From assembly GCA_903877945.1 (NCBI GenBank), contig CAIRFY010000106.1:1-12034 (forward strand): a stretch of DNA of 12,034 nt, written 5' to 3'. The translations under genes were made by a program, and so were the position numbers. Shown in pieces: positions 7,129 through 12,034 of the stretch. Below the pieces are notes generated by a model. The model had not been told where the DNA came from. It ran no database searches and was given only the letters and a program-made list of their open reading frames with translations. Position 1 is the first letter of the stretch; each line of letters opens with the position of its first letter. The DNA comes from an uncultured Oscillochloris sp. GTDB lineage: Bacteria; Chloroflexota; Chloroflexia; Chloroflexales; Chloroflexaceae.

Positions 7129-7153
7129 GTGGGATCGGCTTCGCCACTCCCAC
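7129..7153. repeat. Hairpin in the leader of the ligase gene
   Basis: GTGGGA (7129-7134) pairs with TCCCAC (7148-7153), and GGC-TTC-GCC forms an inner hairpin. On the minus strand it lies 18 bases before the ligase start codon. It may be a dispersed repeat or affect the leader; nothing decides between these. Confidence 0.5.
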
Positions 7154-7158
7154 AAATA

Positions 7159-7200
7159 ATCATCAATCGTGCGGCGCAGCAGAGCCGCACGATTGATGAT
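7159..7200 (-). terminator. Perfect 17-bp stem-loop after recN, probable terminator
   Basis: Arms 7159-7175 and 7184-7200 are perfectly complementary over 17 bp around an 8-base loop. The structure begins 26 bases past the recN stop codon. On the minus strand it is followed by TTATTTG, a short T-rich tract, which fits a weak intrinsic terminator. If it works, the ligase gene needs its own promoter within the next 50 bases; none is obvious. Confidence 0.55.
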
Positions 7201-7226
7201 ACGGATTTCGGAGCGGCACAGCCGCG

Positions 7227-8993
7227 CTACAGGGCCAGGTGCGGAGCGCGCTGCTGGAGTTTTGCGCCAGCAGCGCGGTTGATGATTTCGCGGGCATTGG
7301 CCCGGCTGTGTTCGCTGGGCGTTCCATCCAGCATTGCGGCCAGTTCATCAACCCGTTGCTCATCACCGAGCAGACGCACGGTGGTGCGGGTGCGATCACT
7401 GCTGAACTCTTTGCTAATATGGTAGTGGGCATCAGCGAAGGCGGCCACCTGGGGCAGATGGGTGATACAGATCACCTGATGGTTCGTGGTGATCGCCCAG
7501 AGCTTCTGGCCGACCACCTGGCCCGCACGACCGCCGACACCCACGTCGATCTCGTCAAAGATCAAGGTGGGCACCTCATCGACCCGCGAGAGAGTCGATT
7601 TGAGGGCCAACAGCAGGCGCGCACTCTCGCCACCCGAGGCGATGCGGGCCAAGGGCTTGAGTGGCTCGCCGGGGTTGGGCGAGATCATAAACTCGACTCG
7701 GTCGATGCCGGTCTTATCGAAGGCAACGGGAGCCACGCCGGGAACCGGCACACCAGACTTTTCCTCGGCGCGATCCATACGCACGCTGAAGCGAATAGTG
7801 GGCATAGCGAGGTCGCCCATGGCGCCCTCGATCAACTGGGCGAGCTGGTCACCAACGACGCGGCGCTGATGGGAGAGGCTCAACGCGACGCGGGCCAACT
7901 CGCCCAACTGGGCTGCCACCTGTTTCTCCAGCGCAGTGATATGCTCGGAGCTGTTGGCGAGCCGCTCGATCTCGGCCTCGGCGCGGTCGGCGCGATGTAT
8001 CAACTGGGCGACATCGCCACCGTACTTGCGCTGAAGATCGCGCAATACGGTCAGTCGATCCTCGATCTGGTCGATCCGGTCACCCTCAAAATCCAGGCTG
8101 AGGCGGTAGGAGCGCAGCGATGCGGCCAGATCCTCGGCCTGATAATGCAGATCGTTGGCCTGAACAGAGAGGTGGGCCACACGTGGATCAAGGCGGGATA
8201 GCTCGTCGAGGGCACCGGCAATCTGGGCCATAGATTCAAGCACGGGGAGGAAGGCAGCGCGCCCACCATCGCGACCCTCGTAGAGCGCGGCGTAGGCATC
8301 GTTGGCTAGGCCCGTGATCCGCGCGGCGTTCTGCACGACCGACCGCTCGCGCAGCAGATCCTCCTCCTCACCGGGGCGCAGCTTCGCCGCCGCAACATCC
8401 TCAACAAGAAAGCGCAGTTCCTCAAGCCGCTCCTTACGCCGCGACTCGCTGCGCCGCAGTTCGGCCAGGTCGTCGCGGGTGCGGCGCAGGTGCCCAACCA
8501 GTTCGGCCACCTGCTCACGCAAAGGCAACAACTCGCCGAAGCGGTCGAGCATGTCCAGATGGGTGCGTGGGTTAAAGAGCGAGAGTCCCTCGTGCTGACC
8601 GTGGATATCGATGAGGCGTCCGCCCACCTCGCGCAGCACGCTGGTGGAGACGGCCCGCCCGTTAATGCGGGCCACACTGCGCCCGCTCTCGGCGCTGATC
8701 TCGCGAGCCAGGATCACCTGGCCATCATCCTCGTCGTACAGGCCGTATTCCTGGAGCAACGGCAGCACCGGGGCGCTGTCGTCAAGGCTAAAAACGCCCT
8801 CAATGCGGGCGCGGCTACAGCCCGCTCGCACAAAAGTAACGTCGGCCTTCTCGCCGCGTAGGGTGCCCAGAGCGTCGATGATAATCGATTTACCGGCCCC
8901 CGTCTCGCCCGTAAGGACGTTGAATCCCCCTTCCAGGCGCAGATGTAGCCGATCAATGATCGCAAAATCGCGGATCTGGAGTTCAAGCAGCAT
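7227..8993 (-). CDS. recN: DNA repair protein RecN
   Basis: The 588-residue product is an SMC-like ATPase of double-strand-break repair; it bridges DNA ends and assists RecA. The start MLLELQIRDFAIID is the classic RecN opening. Walker A is GETGAGKS (29-36), HGQHEGLSLF is at 131-140, a coiled-coil region spans about 150-390, the ABC signature reads ASGGESARLLLALK (452-465) and Walker B reads LIFDEIDVGVGG (477-488), followed by THLPQVAAFAD (511-521). Length is normal. An upstream in-frame GTG at 9050 would add 19 residues, but it overlaps a probable -10 box, so ATG 8993 is preferred; no clear Shine-Dalgarno sequence precedes it. The last residues (about 573-583) are encoded by an inverted repeat (7247-7277). 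It is transcribed away from the second GT-C gene. Confidence 0.95.
   Translation of the reverse strand: MLLELQIRDFAIIDRLHLRLEGGFNVLTGETGAGKSIIIDALGTLRGEKADVTFVRAGCSRARIEGVFSLDDSAPVLPLLQEYGLYDEDDGQVILAREISAESGRSVARINGRAVSTSVLREVGGRLIDIHGQHEGLSLFNPRTHLDMLDRFGELLPLREQVAELVGHLRRTRDDLAELRRSESRRKERLEELRFLVEDVAAAKLRPGEEEDLLRERSVVQNAARITGLANDAYAALYEGRDGGRAAFLPVLESMAQIAGALDELSRLDPRVAHLSVQANDLHYQAEDLAASLRSYRLSLDFEGDRIDQIEDRLTVLRDLQRKYGGDVAQLIHRADRAEAEIERLANSSEHITALEKQVAAQLGELARVALSLSHQRRVVGDQLAQLIEGAMGDLAMPTIRFSVRMDRAEEKSGVPVPGVAPVAFDKTGIDRVEFMISPNPGEPLKPLARIASGGESARLLLALKSTLSRVDEVPTLIFDEIDVGVGGRAGQVVGQKLWAITTNHQVICITHLPQVAAFADAHYHISKEFSSDRTRTTVRLLGDEQRVDELAAMLDGTPSEHSRANAREIINRAAGAKLQQRAPHLAL
7247..7277. 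repeat. Perfect 11-bp inverted repeat inside the recN 3' end
   Basis: CGCGCTGCTGG (7247-7257) and CCAGCAGCGCG (7267-7277) are perfect reverse complements around a 9-base loop. They encode the residues around AGAKLQQRA near the RecN C-terminus. Together with a 5-bp GCGGC/GCCGC hairpin at 7213-7225 and the stem at 7159-7200, they make a run of three hairpins around the recN stop. Confidence 0.7.
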
Positions 8994-9038
8994 AGCGTAG
9001 AGAGGGCGCACATCTGAGCGAAAAAATACACCATCCGC

Positions 9039-9044
9039 ATTGTA
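9039..9044 (-). promoter_or_regulatory. Probable -10 element of recN
   Basis: On the minus strand the sequence reads TGGTACAAT, an extended -10 (TGn followed by TACAAT). No good -35 box lies 16-18 bases upstream, which extended -10 promoters tolerate. Transcription would start near 9032, giving a leader of about 40 bases before ATG 8993 and excluding the upstream GTG. Confidence 0.45.
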
Positions 9045-9201
9045 CCACACACCCAGCCCGCTACGGAGATCCGTCTTTTGGCCGATGGTTTAGAGAGCAT
9101 TCACTTGTTACACTATTCACACAGTCCGGCGTTGGTTGCGATAGACACGCAGGGCTAGGTTTCCGTAACTCCCCACTGTCGCTCTCCCTAAACACCCCCA
9201 G

Positions 9202-9221
9202 CGGCTGCCGAGAGGCAGCCG
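9202..9221. other. Hairpin with GAGA loop in the divergent spacer
   Basis: CGGCTGCC (9202-9209) and GGCAGCCG (9214-9221) form a perfect 8-bp stem with a GAGA tetraloop, followed on the plus strand by TTTCC. A 7-bp pair TTCCGTA (9161-9167) / TACGGAA (9232-9238) could enclose it. I see no open reading frame of credible size in 9051-9239. It could be a terminator for a small transcript, part of a structured RNA, or a stray repeat. Confidence 0.4.
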
Positions 9222-9239
9222 TTTCCGCATGTACGGAAG

Positions 9240-9268
9240 TTGTTGTATCCACACGGGTGTGCTATAAT
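9240..9268 (+). promoter_or_regulatory. Sigma-70-type promoter of the second GT-C gene
   Basis: TTGTTG (9240-9245) as -35 and TATAAT (9263-9268) as -10 are separated by 17 bases, and TGC directly before TATAAT makes an extended -10. Transcription would start around 9274-9276, only 3-5 bases before ATG 9279. Confidence 0.75.
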
Positions 9269-9278
9269 TACCCACGCA

Positions 9279-11300
9279 ATGCCTATGCAGACACAGTCTC
9301 ACCCAACAGCAGGGAGCGCAGCGGGAATACGTCGATTCCGCTGGCGAGAGCAGGTGGTTCTCCCACTCGGCCTATTCGTCGTCGCCCTGATTCTCCGTGT
9401 CTGGCTTGTTGGTGGTAGCCTTCCTTATGTTGAACACGTAGATGAACCCGCCGTGCTAGAGGTGGCGATCCGCATGGTGCGCGACGGTGACGTCAACCCG
9501 CATATCTTCCGCTACCCCTCACTCTACTACGACCTGTTGGCCGCCACCACCAAACTGCATGTCTGGTGGGGCATCGCCGCTGGACTGTACCACTCCGACC
9601 AAGACATTCCCTTTAAAAACTACGGTGTCACCAGCGTGCCTGCGCTGTATGTCTGGGGCCGCACCCTGACAGCGATCATGGGGGCGGCCAGTGTCCCCGC
9701 CATCCTTGTCCTTGGTCAACGCATGTTTGGCCGACGAGTCGGCTTATTGGCCGCTGTCACCCTCATGATGATGGCTTTCCACGTGACTCACAGCCACTAC
9801 ATCACGGTGGATGCATCGACCAGTCTGTGGGTCATTCTCACCATCCTCGGCGCGTGGACGATTGCGACCAACGGGAGTTGGCGCAGCTATCTGCTGGCTG
9901 GCGCGGCTCTGGGCCTGGCCGCAGGCACGAAGTACAATGCGGGCGCGGTCGTCCCTGCAATCGTGTTGGCTCACGCCATCCACTGGCGACGCACGAGCCT
10001 CGGGCGACCGTTTCTGCGGCTGGTGTCCAGCGGCACGGTGGCGATCCTGGCCTTCCTAGCGACCACGCCTTACGCCCTGCTCGATATGCAGACCTTCCTG
10101 GGCGACCTACGATTTAATGCGATACACTACGCCAGCGGCAGTCATGGCGATTTTACAGGCACATGGCCGCTTGGCGAGTACGCCTACTTCTACTGGGACA
10201 AGGGGCTGCTGCCTACAGGCTGTCTGCTGCTGCTGGCCGGGCTGCCCGTCCTGGCCCGCCGTCGCCCCGCGCAGGTCGGCGTGCTGCTGCTCGCGATCAT
10301 CCCCATGCAGATCATGCTGCTCTCCTACGCCGTACACTTCACCCGTAACCTGCTGCCCATTCTGCCTCTGGGTATCCTGCTCGCCGCAGCCGGGGCCGTG
10401 GCCCTCACCGACGAGATGGCGCGTTGGACAGTGGGGACGACCACGCAGCACATGGCGCTGGCCGGTCTTGCGGCCGCGCTGATCGTTCCGCAGGCATACG
10501 ACACCTACAAGCATCTCGACTACTGGAGTCGTCCGCATACCATGGTTGTCGCATCGGAGCGAATCAAAGAACTGCCGCAGGGCGCACGCATCGCTGCCGA
10601 GCTACCTGCGACTCTCTTCGGCAGCAAGATGACGATCTTCCCGGTTAAGCGGATTACGGAGCACAGCGTGGACTGGTATCGCACCAACGGCTACCGCTAC
10701 CTGGCGGCGAACGACGACCTGCGCAACCCAGGGGACAGTGCAGCCTACGCCCAGATCCACGCCGCCGCGACGGTGGTGATCGCCTTCCCGCCGCGCCGGG
10801 TCGGGGTGCAGCCTGGGCCGAGCGGGGCGATCCTTGACCTAGGCGAACACCTTGAGCAAATGCCCTTCGTGCGCCGGGCGCTGTCGTTCGGCACCCAGAT
10901 CGCACTCCTCGGCTACGAAATGACGCCCGGTGCGCCGCGCTCGCGAATCTCACCGCTAAACGGAGCCAATCAACGCGAAGTTGACTCGGGCCAGCCCGTG
11001 CAGATCAATCTCTACTGGCGTGGTCTGGCTCCGATCAGAGTAGACTATACCCTTTTCATCCACGTTACGGACTCCAAGGGCAATCGTGTCGCCCAGCGCG
11101 ACCTGCCCCTGCGCAACGCGGACTATCCTAGTTCGCACTGGCGAGAAGGCGAGTTGGTGATCGACCAAGCCGACATGGCCCTGCCCGCCCTGCCCCCTGG
11201 CGACTACCACCTGATCATCGGTCTGTACGACCCGGCAAGCGGCGCGGCACTACCGACCGACATGCCGGGGCCGGAACTGCTCACGCTGCATGTGCGTTAA
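9279..11300 (+). CDS. GT-C membrane glycosyltransferase (ArnT/PMT-like) with C-terminal beta-sandwich, paralogue 2
   Basis: From ATG 9279 the product is 673 residues with about 11 hydrophobic segments. It is a clear paralogue of the enzyme at 135-2336: shared blocks include SLPYVEHVDEP (acidic pair D55-E56 in the first loop), YPSL, a THSHYITVDAST stretch with D178, KYNAG, ARIAAEL, and the C-terminal beta-sandwich (about 537-673) with LFIHVTD, YPSSHWREGELV and LPPGDYHLIIGLYDP. It probably transfers a sugar from a polyprenyl-phosphate carrier on the outer face of the cytoplasmic membrane. It lacks both repeat-derived loops of the first copy. An upstream TTG at 9240 in the same frame is rejected because it lies in the promoter. 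There is no Shine-Dalgarno sequence, so the mRNA is probably leaderless or nearly so; ATG 9285 is the alternative start. The GT2 gene follows after 10 bases. Confidence 0.9.
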   Translation: MPMQTQSHPTAGSAAGIRRFRWREQVVLPLGLFVVALILRVWLVGGSLPYVEHVDEPAVLEVAIRMVRDGDVNPHIFRYPSLYYDLLAATTKLHVWWGIAAGLYHSDQDIPFKNYGVTSVPALYVWGRTLTAIMGAASVPAILVLGQRMFGRRVGLLAAVTLMMMAFHVTHSHYITVDASTSLWVILTILGAWTIATNGSWRSYLLAGAALGLAAGTKYNAGAVVPAIVLAHAIHWRRTSLGRPFLRLVSSGTVAILAFLATTPYALLDMQTFLGDLRFNAIHYASGSHGDFTGTWPLGEYAYFYWDKGLLPTGCLLLLAGLPVLARRRPAQVGVLLLAIIPMQIMLLSYAVHFTRNLLPILPLGILLAAAGAVALTDEMARWTVGTTTQHMALAGLAAALIVPQAYDTYKHLDYWSRPHTMVVASERIKELPQGARIAAELPATLFGSKMTIFPVKRITEHSVDWYRTNGYRYLAANDDLRNPGDSAAYAQIHAAATVVIAFPPRRVGVQPGPSGAILDLGEHLEQMPFVRRALSFGTQIALLGYEMTPGAPRSRISPLNGANQREVDSGQPVQINLYWRGLAPIRVDYTLFIHVTDSKGNRVAQRDLPLRNADYPSSHWREGELVIDQADMALPALPPGDYHLIIGLYDPASGAALPTDMPGPELLTLHVR

Positions 11301-11310
11301 AGGCGATCCT

Positions 11311-12034
11311 ATGCCCATTTCCCTGGTATGCACCGTGCGCGACGAGGCCGACACGATTGCCGCGCTGCTCGACTCGATGCTGGCCCAGACGCGCCAGCCC
11401 GATGAAATTGTCGTGAATGACTGCGGTAGCCGCGATGCCACCGCAGATATTATGTCACGTTATGTGGCGCGTGACCCGCGTGTGCGCCTGGTGAGCGGCG
11501 GTCACAACATCCCCTCGGGGCGCAACAACGCGGTGGCCCAGGCCAGGGGCGACCTCATTGCCTGCACCGACGCGGGGCTAACCCTCGACCCAGGCTGGCT
11601 CGCGGCGATCATCGCGCCCCTAGAGCGCGGCGAGGCCGATCTGGTGGGCGGGTTCTTCGCGCCCGCGCCGCGTAGTTTGTTTGAGGTGGCTCTTGGGGCA
11701 ACGAACTATCGCGATGTGGGCGAGGTTGACCCGGCCACGTTCCTGCCCTTCGGCAAGTCGATGGCCTTTCGCCGGGAGCTATGGCAGCGCGTGGGAGGTT
11801 TCCCCGTATGGGCGAGCCACTGTGAGGATCTGATCTTTGACCTCGCGGCTGAGCGCGCCGGCTACCGGCGGGCCTTCACCCCGACGGCGGTTGTCCACTT
11901 CCGACCGCGCCCGTCGCTACGGGCCTTCGCCCGCCAGTACTTCCTCTACGCACGGGGCGACGGGGCGGCGGGGCTATGGGCGAAGCGGCACACGGCACGC
12001 TATATAGCCTATGCCAGCCTCGTCGGCGTACTCA
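11311..12034 (+). CDS. Family 2 glycosyltransferase (partial, runs off the window)
   Basis: The visible 241 residues begin MPISLVCTVRDEADTI, a typical GT-A start for a nucleotide-sugar-dependent GT2 enzyme on the cytoplasmic face of the membrane. Further marks are EIVVNDCGSRDAT (32-44, the usual DDGSTDGT block in variant form), GRNNAVAQARGDLIACTDAG (70-89, with TDAG in the DxD position), FGKSMAFRRELW (147-158) and HCEDLIFDLA (170-179), whose ED pair fits the acidic catalytic position. A hydrophobic stretch begins at about 231 (YIAYASLVGVL) and the frame is open at the window end, so membrane segments may follow. AAAGGCGA overlapping the stop of the upstream gene is a plausible ribosome site, and the 10-base gap points to one transcription unit with the GT-C gene. 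The sugar is unknown. Confidence 0.88.
   Translation, partial: MPISLVCTVRDEADTIAALLDSMLAQTRQPDEIVVNDCGSRDATADIMSRYVARDPRVRLVSGGHNIPSGRNNAVAQARGDLIACTDAGLTLDPGWLAAIIAPLERGEADLVGGFFAPAPRSLFEVALGATNYRDVGEVDPATFLPFGKSMAFRRELWQRVGGFPVWASHCEDLIFDLAAERAGYRRAFTPTAVVHFRPRPSLRAFARQYFLYARGDGAAGLWAKRHTARYIAYASLVGVL

Noticed and set aside
7239..8201. Long plus-strand open frame opposite recN
   Set aside because: The opposite strand encodes RecN with all motifs in place; the plus-strand product has no family features.
8994..9050. N-terminal extension of RecN from GTG 9050
   Set aside because: RecN proteins open with MLLEL-type sequence, found at ATG 8993, and the extension overlaps a probable -10 box.
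9240..9278. N-terminal extension of the second GT-C enzyme from TTG 9240
   Set aside because: The TTG is part of the -35 box and the TATAAT box lies inside the extension, so it would not be transcribed.

Overview
The window looks like chromosomal DNA from a GC-rich bacterium, most likely a member of the Chloroflexota (Chloroflexales-like). The reasons are the RecN and HolB sequence style, GT-C glycosyltransferases ending in a beta-sandwich with an FVHL/FIHV...YP(S/T)S.W..G signature, an O-antigen-ligase-like protein carrying C-terminal TPR-type helices, and many small GC-rich palindromic repeats that read as PSPPSPL/GEGLGVRG peptides. This placement is an inference from sequence style, not from a marker gene.

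Layout from left to right. Positions 1-134 hold a palindromic repeat. Positions 135-2336 (+) encode a membrane GT-C glycosyltransferase, which carries two different genomic repeats translated in frame. Positions 2337-2491 are a convergent spacer holding a MITE-like inverted-repeat element. Then come three minus-strand genes, transcribed right to left: recN (7227-8993), a 1,099-residue O-antigen ligase/polymerase-like membrane protein with TPR-type helices (3811-7110), and holB, DNA polymerase III delta' (2492-3520). The spacer between holB and the ligase gene (3521-3810) is almost entirely palindromes, including a 187-bp element with 21-bp terminal inverted repeats. The spacer between the ligase gene and recN (7111-7226) holds two hairpins. 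A divergent promoter region (8994-9278) separates recN from a plus-strand pair: a second GT-C enzyme (9279-11300), paralogous to the first, and 10 bases later a family 2 glycosyltransferase (from 11311) that runs off the window end.

Two themes are interleaved. One is envelope glycan work: two polyprenyl-phosphate-sugar-dependent GT-C enzymes, one GT2 enzyme and one Wzy/WaaL/O-oligosaccharyltransferase-type enzyme could together build and transfer a surface glycan. The other is DNA maintenance: RecN in double-strand-break repair and HolB in the clamp loader. No direct functional link between the two themes is visible.

I see no defence system, CRISPR array, transposase, tRNA or rRNA. The most unusual content is the repeat layer. 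Three copies of one palindromic family are present, two of them 99% identical and in direct orientation; one copy lies in frame inside a glycosyltransferase gene. The same gene carries an 8-bp tandem repeat read as an 8-residue protein repeat, and several perfect palindromes cluster at gene borders.
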